A DNA stretch of 64,000 bases from assembly GCF_002101335.1 (NCBI RefSeq), contig NZ_CP020773.1:2170001-2234000 (forward strand). The letters are read 5' to 3'. Below, piece after piece: positions 46,982-57,184 of the stretch (the stretch's first letter is position 1; every line of letters starts with the position of its first letter). The notes below the pieces were generated by a model, which was not told the origin of the DNA, ran no database searches, and saw only the letters and a program-made list of their open reading frames with translations. Both the position numbers and the translations under genes were made by a program. Source of the DNA: Staphylococcus lutrae (lineage in GTDB: Bacteria > Bacillota > Bacilli > Staphylococcales > Staphylococcaceae).

Positions 46982-48178
46982 ATGAGTTTTTTTAAACGAT
47001 TAAAAGATAAATTTGCGAAACCTGAAAAAGAACAACAAGATGAACAAAATCTACAACAAAATGAAGAAGCGCAACCAATAAATGAAAAGGCGCAGCCGAC
47101 AAAAAGTGAAAAAGTTCAGCAAGATCAACACGTTCCCCCAACAACAGATGATTTTGATGACGGTTTAATATCAATCGAAGAATTTGAAGAACTAGAATCG
47201 CAAAAAATGGGTGCGAAATTCCGTGAAGGACTTGAAAAATCACGTGAAAATTTCCAAAATCAATTAAACAATTTGTTAGCACATTATCGAAAAGTGGATG
47301 AAGATTTCTTTGAAGCTTTAGAGGAAATGCTGATTCAAGCAGATGTTGGATTCAACACGGTGATGGCATTGGTGGATGAGTTACGTTTAGAAGCTAAGCG
47401 ACGTAACATTACAGAAACTGAAGATTTGCGTGAAGCAATCGTTGAGAAAATTGTAGAAATTTATCAACAAGATGATACACAATCAGAAGTGATGAACATT
47501 GAAGAGGGGCGACTCAATATCATTTTGATGGTTGGCGTTAACGGTGTAGGGAAAACGACAACGATTGGTAAATTAGCCCACCGATATCAAGCACAAGGCA
47601 AAAAGGTCATGTTAGCAGCAGGTGATACATTCCGTGCAGGTGCAATTGAGCAGCTCGAAGTATGGGGAGAACGTGTGGGCGTCGATGTTGTGCGTCAAGG
47701 TGAAGGATCTGACCCAGCCGCTGTGATGTACGATGCAATAAATGCGGCTAAAAACAAGAACATCGATATTTTGATATGTGATACTGCGGGCCGTCTGCAA
47801 AACAAACAAAATTTGATGAATGAACTTGAGAAAGTAAAGCGTGTGATTAGTCGCTCGATTCCGAATGCGCCACATGAAGTGCTCCTCTGTTTAGATGCAA
47901 CGACTGGACAAAACGCGTTATCACAAGCGAAAGCCTTTAAAGAAGTGACGGATGTAACGGGTATTGTTCTAACTAAACTGGATGGTACAGCAAAAGGTGG
48001 TATTGTTCTTGCGATTCGTAACGAGTTACACATCCCTGTAAAATTTGTCGGTTTAGGCGAAAAATTAGATGATTTACAACCGTTTGATGCAGAAAGTTAT
48101 GTATACGGCTTGTTTGCAGATATGATTGAAAAAAATGTACCAGAAACAGCAGAAAATCAACCAGAAAATGAGGGATGA
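46982..48178 (+). CDS. ftsY: Signal recognition particle receptor FtsY
   Basis: 398 residues. An acidic, Gln/Lys-rich N-terminal A domain (about 1-90) precedes the NG GTPase domain: G1 MVGVNGVGKTTTIGKLA, G3 DTAGRLQNKQNLMNEL, G4 TKLDGTAKGG. It docks ribosome-SRP complexes at the membrane. One base after smc. Confidence 0.97.
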   Translation: MSFFKRLKDKFAKPEKEQQDEQNLQQNEEAQPINEKAQPTKSEKVQQDQHVPPTTDDFDDGLISIEEFEELESQKMGAKFREGLEKSRENFQNQLNNLLAHYRKVDEDFFEALEEMLIQADVGFNTVMALVDELRLEAKRRNITETEDLREAIVEKIVEIYQQDDTQSEVMNIEEGRLNIILMVGVNGVGKTTTIGKLAHRYQAQGKKVMLAAGDTFRAGAIEQLEVWGERVGVDVVRQGEGSDPAAVMYDAINAAKNKNIDILICDTAGRLQNKQNLMNELEKVKRVISRSIPNAPHEVLLCLDATTGQNALSQAKAFKEVTDVTGIVLTKLDGTAKGGIVLAIRNELHIPVKFVGLGEKLDDLQPFDAESYVYGLFADMIEKNVPETAENQPENEG

Positions 48179-48181
48179 TCG

Positions 48182-48517
48182 ATGCATCATGAGGACGATT
48201 TAATTAAAACGGTTAGGATGAATTATCTATTTGATTTTTATCAATCACTTCTTACAGAAAAACAGCGCAATTATTTACGGCTCTTTTATTTGGAAGACTA
48301 TGCTTTAAGTGAAATTGCAGAAACGTTTGAAGTGAGTCGGCAGGCCGTATATGATAACATAAGAAGAACTGGCGATTTAGTAGAAGATTATGAAAAGAAA
48401 TTAGGGTTATATCGTCGCTTTACAAAACGACAAGAAATCTATCAATATATCCGTGAACATATCGATGAACCGGAACAAATTGAACATGCTATCCAAGAAC
48501 TTGAAGAACTAGAATAA
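48182..48517 (+). CDS. ylxM: SRP-associated helix-turn-helix protein YlxM
   Basis: 111 residues. Sigma-70 region-4-like helix-turn-helix ([21 protein letters not shown]) with a helical tail. In streptococci the protein binds SRP components and modulates the pathway. It sits between ftsY and ffh as in all staphylococci. Confidence 0.94.
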   Translation: MHHEDDLIKTVRMNYLFDFYQSLLTEKQRNYLRLFYLEDYALSEIAETFEVSRQAVYDNIRRTGDLVEDYEKKLGLYRRFTKRQEIYQYIREHIDEPEQIEHAIQELEELE

Positions 48518-48530
48518 GGAGGGTTACTTT

Positions 48531-49898
48531 ATGGCTTTTGAAGGATTATCTGAGCGACTGCAAGCCACGATGCAGAAAATTAAAGGTAAAGGTAAAGTAA
48601 CTGAAGCTGATATCAAAGTCATGATGCGTGAAGTGCGCCTTGCTTTACTCGAAGCCGATGTTAACTTTAAAGTCGTTAAAAACTTTGTGAATACTGTTTC
48701 AGAGCGTGCATTAGGTTCTGACGTGATGAAATCATTAACGCCTGGACAACAAGTCATCAAAATCGTACAAGAAGAATTAACGGCATTAATGGGAGGGGAC
48801 AACAGCACGATAACAATGGCTAAAAAGCCGCCGACTGTTGTCATGATGGTCGGATTACAAGGGGCCGGTAAAACGACAACAGCCGGTAAACTCGCACTAT
48901 TAATGCGTAAAAAATACAACAAAAAACCATTGCTTGTTGCATGTGATATTTATCGTCCAGCTGCGATTAAACAATTACAAACAGTGGGTAAACAAATTGA
49001 TATCCCCGTATACAGTGAAGGGGATCAAGTCCCGCCGCAACAGATTGTACAAAATGCGTTACAGCATGCGAAAGCGGAACATCTAGACTTTGTCATCGTC
49101 GATACTGCGGGACGATTACACATCGATGAAGCATTAATGAATGAATTGCAAGAAGTAAAAGAAATCTCAAAGCCAGACGAAATCATGCTTGTCGTTGACG
49201 CGATGACGGGGCAAGATGCTGTAAATGTAGCGGAATCCTTTGATCAACAATTAAATGTGACAGGTGTGACACTCACTAAATTAGATGGGGATACACGTGG
49301 TGGGGCAGCGCTCTCTATTCGTGCTGTCACTCAAAAGCCAATCAAGTTTATTGGGATGAGTGAAAAACTGGATGGTTTAGAACTTTTTCACCCAGAGCGT
49401 ATGGCGTCTCGTATTTTAGGTATGGGAGATGTATTGAGTCTCATCGAAAAGGCACAGCAAGACGTGGATCAAGAAAAAGCTAAAGATTTAGAAAAGAAAA
49501 TGCGGACGTCTACATTTACGTTAGAAGACTTTTTAGATCAACTCGATCAAGTGAAAAAATTAGGGCCCCTTGATGATATTATGAAAATGATACCGGGTAT
49601 GAATAAAATGAAAGGATTGGATAAACTCAATATGAACGAGAAACAAATCGATCATATTAAGGCCATTATTCAGTCCATGACACCAGATGAACGTGAGGAT
49701 CCAGCAAAATTAAACGTGTCGAGAAAACGTCGAATTGCTGCGGGTTCAGGGCGCTCATTACAAGAAGTCAATCGTTTATTGAAGCAGTTTAATGATATGA
49801 AAAAGATGATGAAGCAATTTACAGGTGGCGGTAAAGGTAAGAAAGGGAAACAGAATCAACTGCAAAACATGCTCAAAGGTATGAATTTGCCGTTTTAA
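48531..49898 (+). CDS. ffh: Signal recognition particle protein Ffh
   Basis: 455 residues. NG domain with G1 VGLQGAGKTTTAGKLA, DTAGRLHIDEALMNEL and TKLDGDTRGG; C-terminal methionine-rich M domain (MIPGMNKMKGLDKLNM...MKKMMKQF) that binds signal peptides and 4.5S RNA (SGRSLQEVNRLLKQF). GGAGGG upstream. Confidence 0.97.
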   Translation: MAFEGLSERLQATMQKIKGKGKVTEADIKVMMREVRLALLEADVNFKVVKNFVNTVSERALGSDVMKSLTPGQQVIKIVQEELTALMGGDNSTITMAKKPPTVVMMVGLQGAGKTTTAGKLALLMRKKYNKKPLLVACDIYRPAAIKQLQTVGKQIDIPVYSEGDQVPPQQIVQNALQHAKAEHLDFVIVDTAGRLHIDEALMNELQEVKEISKPDEIMLVVDAMTGQDAVNVAESFDQQLNVTGVTLTKLDGDTRGGAALSIRAVTQKPIKFIGMSEKLDGLELFHPERMASRILGMGDVLSLIEKAQQDVDQEKAKDLEKKMRTSTFTLEDFLDQLDQVKKLGPLDDIMKMIPGMNKMKGLDKLNMNEKQIDHIKAIIQSMTPDEREDPAKLNVSRKRRIAAGSGRSLQEVNRLLKQFNDMKKMMKQFTGGGKGKKGKQNQLQNMLKGMNLPF

Positions 49899-50384
49899 TT
49901 TCCATTTATAGCAACATCGGGTTGTGGTGACACATCTCGGTGTTTTTTTGCGCAGATTTTGAATTGAAAATCATTCGGTTTTTATAGCATGTTGCGCTTT
50001 TAAAAAGTCTCAACAAAAATCAGCTCATGTTCTGAAAGTGTACGCCCTTTTTTATCATTGTGGAATATTTTAAACAAAAGAGCGACTTATAAAAATTAAA
50101 ACAATATCACCACATGAATCTATTTTATATTATAATAGGTTGCAACATAGCTAAAAATAAGGGTGAAACGGGTTTTGTTCGTGCGTCATGAATGGGATAA
50201 AGGGATAGACCAGTTCATATCTAACAGCTATGGATAAGGGAAAGTGTCAGAGGAATAGGGCGTGCGGATCATTTCCATCAATGATTCAATGCATGTCATG
50301 TGGTGAAAAGAAAGGGAGACCTATTGACAGAAAATGTGTTTGTCTAGGGAAGGACGTAGGGCCGTCATAAATGGGGGATGTTGA
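49899..50384 (+). other. Long intergenic region upstream of the unknown gene
   Basis: 486 bases. It holds the ffh terminator (49912-49949) and a TATAAT at 50131-50136, but no convincing -35. From about 50160 to 50380 the plus strand becomes markedly purine- and G-rich compared with its surroundings, which could be a structured leader. No reading frame of note. Confidence 0.4.
49912..49949 (+). terminator. Terminator after ffh
   Basis: ACATCGGGTTGTG pairs with CACATCTCGGTGT (some G-U pairs), tight loop, then T7. Confidence 0.8.
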
Positions 50385-51071
50385 ATGATAAATGAAATCG
50401 AACTCAAACTTCAAACAATTTTACATGATGATGAGAAAATTTTGTCATTAACTCAAAAAGATGCGAAAAGTTCTATTTACGTATTATTTCAAAAGGGAGC
50501 TTTCGCTTATATGCCGATACGAATTAGTGATCATAAAAATCATACGTATTTTTCTAACAAAAGTTTTTATACAAAAAGAGGGGAAGTGAGGATACTTAAT
50601 CAAATTCGACAACATCTTGATCATAGTGGGTGGTATATTTTTACATATCAAGATTTTTTTACTTTAAAAATTGTAATGCGGTTAACCTATAAAAACTTGA
50701 GAATTTATGTTGATAATTCAATGGGGATTTTTGATGGTGCGATGATGGGGTTGTTGTTCTATCAAATCAGATATTTCCATAGAAATCATAAAGAAATGAA
50801 TACAGTCTCAGAGTCATTTCAAAAGTATTTGCGCCGTTTGTTTGCAGCAGGGCTTTTGAACGGCTATCGACAAGATAATAATGATTTATCCGTCTATGTC
50901 ACGCAAATGGGAAAGGCCATGTTACTCGAATTCAATGAATGTTTTCAAGAACGTTATATCACAGATAGGGAAACGGTTGAACTCAGATATGTTGAAGTTC
51001 CTATAGATGAGATGGCGCAATCTCATCACGTCGAAGCTGAGACATCAATTATATCAATTTATGACGAGTAA
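50385..51071 (+). CDS. Unknown protein between ffh and rpsP
   Basis: 228 residues, not recognised. No signal peptide; one moderately hydrophobic stretch (GAMMGLLFYQIRYF, about 123-136) is too weak for a sure membrane helix. Rich in Tyr, Phe and basic residues in the middle, acidic at the C-terminus. As far as I recall S. aureus has rpsP directly after ffh, so this looks lineage-specific. GGGGGATGTTGA precedes the ATG. It has its own long leader and no partner gene. Confidence 0.75.
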   Translation: MINEIELKLQTILHDDEKILSLTQKDAKSSIYVLFQKGAFAYMPIRISDHKNHTYFSNKSFYTKRGEVRILNQIRQHLDHSGWYIFTYQDFFTLKIVMRLTYKNLRIYVDNSMGIFDGAMMGLLFYQIRYFHRNHKEMNTVSESFQKYLRRLFAAGLLNGYRQDNNDLSVYVTQMGKAMLLEFNECFQERYITDRETVELRYVEVPIDEMAQSHHVEAETSIISIYDE

Positions 51072-51143
51072 TGCTTCGGTGTTTGAAGTTTCGTAACGAA
51101 TGGAAAGATAAAATACAAATCTAAATTGGTAAAGTATTTTCTC

Positions 51144-51172
51144 TTTACAAACGTTAAACTTCCTGTTATTAT
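51144..51172 (+). promoter_or_regulatory. rpsP promoter
   Basis: TTTACA (51144-51149) and TATTAT (51167-51172), 17 bases apart, about 50 bases before rpsP. Confidence 0.7.
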
Positions 51173-51222
51173 AGTTTCTTGTAGATAACAAAACATTTGA
51201 TATTTAAAGGAGAGAATTATAA

Positions 51223-51498
51223 ATGGCAGTTAAAATTCGTTTAACACGCTTAGGTTCAAAAAGAAATCCATTCTATCGTATCGTCGTGGCAGATGCACGT
51301 GCACCACGTGATGGTCGTATTATCGAACAAATCGGTACATACAACCCATCAGCTGTGAATACACCAGAAGTAAAAATCGATGAAGCATTGGCATTAAAAT
51401 GGTTAAAAGATGGTGCGAAACCTACGGATACAGTACACAATCTTTTATCACGTCAAGGTATTTTAAAAACTTTTGATGAGCAAAAAAAAGCAAAATAA
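51223..51498 (+). CDS. rpsP: 30S ribosomal protein S16
   Basis: 91 residues. Clear S16: [21 protein letters not shown] at the N-terminus and GTYNP. AAAGGAGAG upstream. First gene of the rpsP-rimM-trmD-rplS set. Confidence 0.98.
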   Translation: MAVKIRLTRLGSKRNPFYRIVVADARAPRDGRIIEQIGTYNPSAVNTPEVKIDEALALKWLKDGAKPTDTVHNLLSRQGILKTFDEQKKAK

Positions 51499-51628
51499 TT
51501 AAATAGATGATGAAGCGACTGGGACTTGAAGTGCTCAATTCCGCTACAATTCTTATGCTTTAATGTGGCAAAGATGACTTGAATGCGTGAGTGCTGTGAT
51601 GAAGCACTTCAATCTCGTTATTTTTGTT

Positions 51629-51682
51629 AAGGTGGGATAAGAAGCGACTTGATAAAAGTGCTTCTATCTCACCTTTTTATAT
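51629..51682 (+). terminator. Strong hairpin between rpsP and rimM
   Basis: AAGGTGGGATAAGAAGC (51629-51645) pairs with GCTTCTATCTCACCTT (51660-51675), then T5. A full terminator inside the usual ribosomal operon would make rpsP more abundant than rimM and trmD. Confidence 0.8.
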
Positions 51683-51704
51683 TTTTTGATAGGAGGGTGA
51701 GTAA

Positions 51705-52208
51705 ATGAACGTAGAAGTAGGTAAAATTGTGAATACACATGGAATTAAAGGTGAAGTGAAAGTGCAGTCGCATTCTGATTTTACAGATGTGCGCTTTCAA
51801 CCGGGTGAAGTGTTACAAGCAGAATTTCAAGGTAAAACACTGGATTTAACCGTACGTTCACATCGTATGCATAAAGGGTTACATATGTTGACGTTTGAAG
51901 GCTATACGAATATTAATGAGATTGAACATTTGAAAGGGACACATCTTTTTCAAGAACGAGATCATAAAGCGATTGAATTAGATGAGCATGAGTTTTACTA
52001 TTCAGATATTATCGGTTGTACAGTGTTTGATGGCGACCGTCCCATTGGCCGTGTAACAGAAATTTTCGAAACGGGTGCGAATGACGTTTGGGTTGTTAAA
52101 GGTGATAAAGAACATTTAATTCCGTATATTGCTGACGTCGTTAAAGAAGTTGACGTTGAAGGACGTCGCATCGTCATTACGCCATTAGAAGGGTTGTTAA
52201 ACGAATGA
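51705..52208 (+). CDS. rimM: Ribosome maturation factor RimM
   Basis: 167 residues. N-terminal barrel ([17 protein letters not shown]) and PRC-barrel C-terminal domain ([28 protein letters not shown]). It binds S19 during 30S head assembly. Stop overlaps the trmD start (ATGA). Confidence 0.96.
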   Translation: MNVEVGKIVNTHGIKGEVKVQSHSDFTDVRFQPGEVLQAEFQGKTLDLTVRSHRMHKGLHMLTFEGYTNINEIEHLKGTHLFQERDHKAIELDEHEFYYSDIIGCTVFDGDRPIGRVTEIFETGANDVWVVKGDKEHLIPYIADVVKEVDVEGRRIVITPLEGLLNE

Positions 52209-52942
52209 AAATTGATTATTTGACGCTCTTTCCTGAAATGTTTGAAGGTGTGCTCAATCAATCCATTTTAAAGCGTGCGAAAGAAAATGGATACTTAGAG
52301 ACACAATTAATTAATTTTCGAGATTATGCCAATAATAAACATCACCAAGTGGATGATTATCCTTATGGGGGTGGGCAAGGCATGGTGTTGAAACCGGAAC
52401 CTATTTTTAATGCGATGCGTGCATTGGAGATGTCGGATCAGACGCGTGTTATTTTAATGACGCCTCAGGGACAACCGTTTAATCAAAAATTGGCTGAATC
52501 ATTAGCAGAAGCGGAACATCTCGTTTTTATTTGTGGTCACTATGAAGGATACGACGAACGAATTAGAGAACATTTAGTGACAGATGAAATTTCGGTAGGA
52601 GATTATGTATTAACAGGCGGCGAGTTGCCTGCGATGGTGATGACAGATGCGATTGTGCGCTTACTTCCAGGTGTATTAGGCAATCAAGTGTCACATGAAG
52701 ACGACTCCTTTTCGAGTGGTCTTTTGGAATATCCGCAGTATACGCGGCCGAGCCATTATGAAGGAATGGCGGTTCCTGATGTATTGCTCTCTGGGGATCA
52801 TGCGAAAATTGCGCAATGGCGTCATGAAGCATCATTGAAAAGAACATTCATGAAGCGTCCTGACTTGTTAGAACACTATCCACTTACGACAGAAGATCAG
52901 AAATATGTACAATCATTAAAAAGAACATTGAAAAAAAATTGA
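52205..52942 (+). CDS. trmD: tRNA (guanine37-N1)-methyltransferase
   Basis: 245 residues. SPOUT knot enzyme: [31 protein letters not shown] and [14 protein letters not shown]. It methylates G37 of tRNAs reading CNN codons and so prevents +1 frameshifting. Confidence 0.97.
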   Translation: MKIDYLTLFPEMFEGVLNQSILKRAKENGYLETQLINFRDYANNKHHQVDDYPYGGGQGMVLKPEPIFNAMRALEMSDQTRVILMTPQGQPFNQKLAESLAEAEHLVFICGHYEGYDERIREHLVTDEISVGDYVLTGGELPAMVMTDAIVRLLPGVLGNQVSHEDDSFSSGLLEYPQYTRPSHYEGMAVPDVLLSGDHAKIAQWRHEASLKRTFMKRPDLLEHYPLTTEDQKYVQSLKRTLKKN

Positions 52943-53030
52943 ATGTATGCTAGTATATTCTGAGTGTGGAAACACGAATATCACTATGATCCGCTGCTAT
53001 ACATTGTCAAGGCAAGAACATAGGTTGAAG
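52942..53030 (+). ncRNA. Candidate structured leader of rplS
   Basis: The gap before rplS can fold: AATGTAT (52942-52948) pairs with ATACATT (52999-53005), enclosing a GTGT-GGAA-ACAC hairpin (52964-52975). L19 leaders are known in Firmicutes, so autoregulation is possible, but I cannot match the known consensus by eye. Confidence 0.35.
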
Positions 53031-53043
53031 GAGAGAATAAATT

Positions 53044-53394
53044 ATGACAAATCATAAGTTAATTGAAGCAGTTACAAAATCACAATTACGCGAAGATATT
53101 CCAACATTCCGTCCAGGTGACACTTTACGTGTACACGTACGTATTGTTGAAGGTAGCCGTGAGCGTATCCAAGTCTTTGAAGGTGTTGTGATCAAACGTC
53201 GTGGTGGTGGCATTTCTGAAACTTTCACAGTTCGTAAAATCTCATCAGGTGTAGGCGTTGAACGTACATTCCCAGTTCATACACCAAAAATTGAGAAAAT
53301 CGAAGTGAAACGTCGCGGTAAAGTCCGTCGTGCGAAACTTTACTACCTACGTAGCCTTCGCGGTAAAGCTGCACGTATCCAAGAAATTCGTTAA
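53044..53394 (+). CDS. rplS: 50S ribosomal protein L19
   Basis: 116 residues. Conserved [20 protein letters not shown] and [30 protein letters not shown] upstream. Last gene of the set. Confidence 0.98.
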   Translation: MTNHKLIEAVTKSQLREDIPTFRPGDTLRVHVRIVEGSRERIQVFEGVVIKRRGGGISETFTVRKISSGVGVERTFPVHTPKIEKIEVKRRGKVRRAKLYYLRSLRGKAARIQEIR

Positions 53395-53419
53395 TTTGAA
53401 GATACCAAATACAAATATT

Positions 53420-53460
53420 AAAACAGGGTTGGGACATTTCGAGGTCTCAGCCCTGTTTGT
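53420..53460. terminator. Terminator after rplS (bidirectional)
   Basis: AAACAGGGTTGGGAC and GTCTCAGCCCTGTTT form a stem. It is a common staphylococcal type of terminator, serving rplS and probably the convergent gene at 53537. Confidence 0.8.
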
Positions 53461-53536
53461 TGTTATAAAAGTATACTTGATTGCCTTTAATTCATCTTTG
53501 AAAAATGGCATCAAGACGTTCTTTCTATGTCGCAAC

Positions 53537-54169
53537 TTATTCACTATTTTTATTATTTTCAACAAGCCCCATGTAGGTTAATGCGATAAACCTTCTATAT
53601 TTCGCTATAAATTGTTCGTCAAATAAAAGGCCACGATTTCTTTTAATGTCCATCGCTGTTTCATAGATGTTTTCAATAATGTCACTAGGCGGGTGATGCA
53701 CTTTAGAATAGTCTTTTGTGAGGAAGAGATAAGCCTTGTATAAATCTTCAATCGTTTTGAAATAGCCATATTTTGCGATTGATTTACAAGTAAACGCTGG
53801 CCTATGAACGAGATTAAAATAATAATCATAAGAAGGCATCTCGCCTACAAACTTAGGATCTTGATCTAAGTGCACACGCTCTCGGATATCTTCTCCATAT
53901 TCATCGATTTGTTGCTGTTCTGATCCTTCCATTTGGGATTCTAAATGTTTCATAGTTGAAAATAATACGCTTACCTTACCGGCATTTTTTTCATAATCAA
54001 TGCTACTGACGCGTATAAGCATTTTTGAAATATCTTTCCTAAAAATGAGGACAATGATTAAAATAAGCCAAGGAAAATTGAAATGTTCATATAAGGACAT
54101 CAAAAAATGAGAGATACGACTAAAAAGTTGCACCTCAAAATCGAGAAATGTATTTACAAGGGGATTCAA
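53537..54169 (-). CDS. Membrane-anchored protein of unknown function
   Basis: 210 residues. One N-terminal membrane helix (about 22-43, including FPWLILIIVLIF), then a basic KDISKM stop-transfer segment and a soluble, charged helical domain facing the cytoplasm. No family recognised. GGAGGTGATTTTTTG precedes the start at 54169. It lies between rplS and yfhO on the opposite strand from rplS. Confidence 0.75.
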   Translation of the reverse strand: MNPLVNTFLDFEVQLFSRISHFLMSLYEHFNFPWLILIIVLIFRKDISKMLIRVSSIDYEKNAGKVSVLFSTMKHLESQMEGSEQQQIDEYGEDIRERVHLDQDPKFVGEMPSYDYYFNLVHRPAFTCKSIAKYGYFKTIEDLYKAYLFLTKDYSKVHHPPSDIIENIYETAMDIKRNRGLLFDEQFIAKYRRFIALTYMGLVENNKNSE

Positions 54170-54481
54170 AAAATCACCTCCTTTATGAAGTTTAATATAA
54201 TATCATTTTAACTCTTCGGTTTATAAAATGCTATGTATATATGATAAAAATATTATTCTTAAAAATAAATGCAGATTGGTAGTGATATCCACGTGTGTGT
54301 CTGAAATTTATTTGGCCAATCTTATTGCTAAATGTACAAAAAATGAAAAACGATGCGTCACTTTAAGCGCTGAATACCTGATTGAATATCAATAATGAAG
54401 GTATGTCTTTTAGAAAGCAAAGCATCGTTTTTTTTTTCTATAATGAGGCGATACAAAGTTGAACGATGGTGAATCACTGTG
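54170..54481. other. Intergenic region between the membrane protein gene and yfhO
   Basis: 312 bases. The yfhO terminator is at 54346-54437; the rest would hold the promoter of the 210-residue gene (minus strand), but no strong box stands out. Confidence 0.4.
54346..54437 (-). terminator. Terminator after yfhO
   Basis: AAAACGATGC (54346 side) pairs with GCATCGTTTT (54422 side) across a long loop, followed on the minus strand by a T-rich run. Confidence 0.5.
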
Positions 54482-57079
54482 CTATTTTTGCAGACGTAGC
54501 CACCAACGATAAACGTGTGTACCGATGAGTCCTAGTACGGTTAAAATTGTGAATAAGCCCCAATATGGCAGGACATAGGTCAATGTCACTTCATGATCCC
54601 CTTTGTTGACTGGAATGATTGTCATTAATCCATTACCTTGAAGGACAGGGCGTGTGCGCCCCTTCACTTCAGCTTGCAGGCCATCACGATATGGGAGGGG
54701 TAACACGAGATATTGGTTTTTATTTGACTTGAAGTGTGCTGTCAAACTGCGCGTGTCTTTTTCGATTTTAACAGGCGTCACTTCCGAAGCGGCACGTTTT
54801 AATGTCGCATAATCTTCACCGTAAATCCCCTTGAGCTGAAAGCGATAATCTCCTTTTTTTAATTTGAGTTGCATCGTATCTCGCACCGGTACACGAATGG
54901 TTACTGGTGTGACGAAACGACGATAGGCATAGTCAAGTTTCGTACGTCGTTGATAAAAATCATCTAGTTTTAAATAATGTGGTTGATTCGGTGATAATAG
55001 TTCGAGATCCATTTCGATGTAGTAGTCATGATAACGTTGTCGTATGTTTTCAGGCAACCGGATATCAACGCCGCCATCTTTATGGTGCACGGTTAATATA
55101 TCGTCTGTCATAGACGCATCTCGTGGCGTGACAACTGCTTGCGATAAGAGATTAGGGTTCGGTTTGAAAGATTGATTGGCTTTTTGATCATCAAGTACGA
55201 CACCTTCTAACATGGCTTGTTCACGATCTAACGGTGATTTTAGATCATTTGCGTTATAGACGCGAGAGGTCAAATGCGCACTTGGATAATCTATCGTTTG
55301 TTGTGAGTGTGTCCAAGCTTGATGATGGTCTTGAATCGTTTGTACTTTTTTCATTCCATATGGCAGCGTAGAATCTGGTGCATTTTTGATACGATCTGTC
55401 ACACCCCAGAGTGCATATAAGTTTTGTCGATCACCTAATAAACGATACGTACTATTGCTGTCATAGCCCATATTGATTTGCATTTGTCGATCATAGTAAT
55501 CTAAAATATTGCCGTCGAAAATACTAGAGTACAGTGCAACCCCATTAAAGTTATAAATCATGCTTGAGTTCACTGCATAAAGGCTCATATAATCAATACG
55601 TTGTAATGGTGACTGCTGCTGTTTAATCGAGTTAATAGAGCGTTGTAAAACATCGCTATGATAGTCCGGTGCTTTCATGTCTCCCATTTTAGATTGATAC
55701 GCTGCAATATTATTGTGATGATAGTTGATCAATAAAATGAACTGTTGGACTACAAACAGCGAGAATATTATCGTACGCATGAGTCCTGAGAGCGAACGCT
55801 GTTTATAAATCAGGACAGCAACAAGGACTAAAATAGATAGGCTCATGATTATCCACCACATTGCACCGCGGGAAAAAATAAGCGTCGCAATGCCGAGAAT
55901 TACAACTGGAATGAGCGATTGCAAAAATGCTTTGAAATGTAGTTCTGTAAAATGTTTGACCCATAACGTCATTAGAGCGCTTGTTGATAGTGCGAGTACA
56001 TAAATCCAACGGCGCTGAGGAAATGAGAAACCATTAAACATACTATCAAAATATGGTGAAAATGAACCAATCAATAAAATCCATGTCAGAATAGCAACCA
56101 TTTTATAATGGTAATGTCGATAAAGTTTAAAAGAACAGAGTGCAACAAGTGCAATAAAAGTAATTGTAATATAAAAACCATTCGTGAAAATATGATACTT
56201 TTGCGAAAAATCGATAATGGGTGAGATGACGACATCATTGCTTTGACGATCATTATTTAAAAATGAGCGTACCCCTGTGAAAAAGCCAAATGAGGCAATA
56301 CAGACACTACATACAACAGCTGGAATGAGCAAGTACAATTTTTGCCAACGGTGGACTTGGTCATCAGGATGTGGAAGAATCATGCGATATATTAAATAAA
56401 TAGTCAAAACAATGGCTTCATAGTAACTAAAATAAAAATTAGAAAACAAAGTCAAAGCGATGGCAATAATAAATAAACCGATACGACGACGTCTGAAAAA
56501 ACGTTCGATTCCCCAAATTGAGAGTGGCAAATAGATTAAAATATCACCAAAAAAAGACCAAGTAAAATTAAAGTAATAGACGACTGATGAGGTTGCATAA
56601 AGCATGGCGCCCAAATGGCTATAAAATCGTTCGAGCTTAAAGTTTCGAAACATACCATAAGCGGCTAGAAAGGTGAAGATACAGCGCAAATAGGCTGTGA
56701 AGATTTGATTCCCTGGCCAAAATTCTATTTCACTTGGATTGAGATGAAAAAGCCACTGTCCAAGACCAACAAAGATGAAGTTAAGGTACATCATTGGGGA
56801 AGTTGTGTAATAATAAGCTAAGTCTGTCCAATAATCGCCACCCAACCCAAAACCGACATCATAAAAAGAATGGTGTTGTGAAAAGTGTTCATATAAAAAG
56901 CGTTGAAAGGGCATCATTTGTTTAAATCCGTCACCATTCCCGCTATAAATGATACCATCGTGTAGAAAACGATAAATGACTGGAACATAGACGACTGCCC
57001 CTACCAAACATGCAATGAAGCACACTTTAAAAAAACGAGATATTAAAGCATTTTGATTATAATTTTTCAACTTTTTCAC
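54482..57079 (-). CDS. yfhO: YfhO-family polytopic membrane glycosyltransferase
   Basis: 865 residues. About a dozen membrane helices in the first 460 residues, a large extracellular domain (about 460-830, beta-rich), and one last helix near the C-terminus (YVLPYWGLFTILTVLGLIG). An Asp/Gly-rich first loop (IYSGNGDGFKQMMPF) is typical of these GT-C-like enzymes. In S. aureus, YfhO with CsbB and GtcA attaches GlcNAc to lipoteichoic acid outside the membrane, and the gene lies at this same place between rplS and rbgA. Here a GtrA gene is its direct upstream neighbour. Confidence 0.88.
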   Translation of the reverse strand: MKKLKNYNQNALISRFFKVCFIACLVGAVVYVPVIYRFLHDGIIYSGNGDGFKQMMPFQRFLYEHFSQHHSFYDVGFGLGGDYWTDLAYYYTTSPMMYLNFIFVGLGQWLFHLNPSEIEFWPGNQIFTAYLRCIFTFLAAYGMFRNFKLERFYSHLGAMLYATSSVVYYFNFTWSFFGDILIYLPLSIWGIERFFRRRRIGLFIIAIALTLFSNFYFSYYEAIVLTIYLIYRMILPHPDDQVHRWQKLYLLIPAVVCSVCIASFGFFTGVRSFLNNDRQSNDVVISPIIDFSQKYHIFTNGFYITITFIALVALCSFKLYRHYHYKMVAILTWILLIGSFSPYFDSMFNGFSFPQRRWIYVLALSTSALMTLWVKHFTELHFKAFLQSLIPVVILGIATLIFSRGAMWWIIMSLSILVLVAVLIYKQRSLSGLMRTIIFSLFVVQQFILLINYHHNNIAAYQSKMGDMKAPDYHSDVLQRSINSIKQQQSPLQRIDYMSLYAVNSSMIYNFNGVALYSSIFDGNILDYYDRQMQINMGYDSNSTYRLLGDRQNLYALWGVTDRIKNAPDSTLPYGMKKVQTIQDHHQAWTHSQQTIDYPSAHLTSRVYNANDLKSPLDREQAMLEGVVLDDQKANQSFKPNPNLLSQAVVTPRDASMTDDILTVHHKDGGVDIRLPENIRQRYHDYYIEMDLELLSPNQPHYLKLDDFYQRRTKLDYAYRRFVTPVTIRVPVRDTMQLKLKKGDYRFQLKGIYGEDYATLKRAASEVTPVKIEKDTRSLTAHFKSNKNQYLVLPLPYRDGLQAEVKGRTRPVLQGNGLMTIIPVNKGDHEVTLTYVLPYWGLFTILTVLGLIGTHVYRWWLRLQK

Positions 57080-57184
57080 TCTTTCTTACAGTTTGATATG
57101 GATACTACAGACTGCATCAAAACTGGCGTGCATGCAGTGGAACTTCGTCCTAAACGAAGTCGGGATACATTGAAATTTAACATA

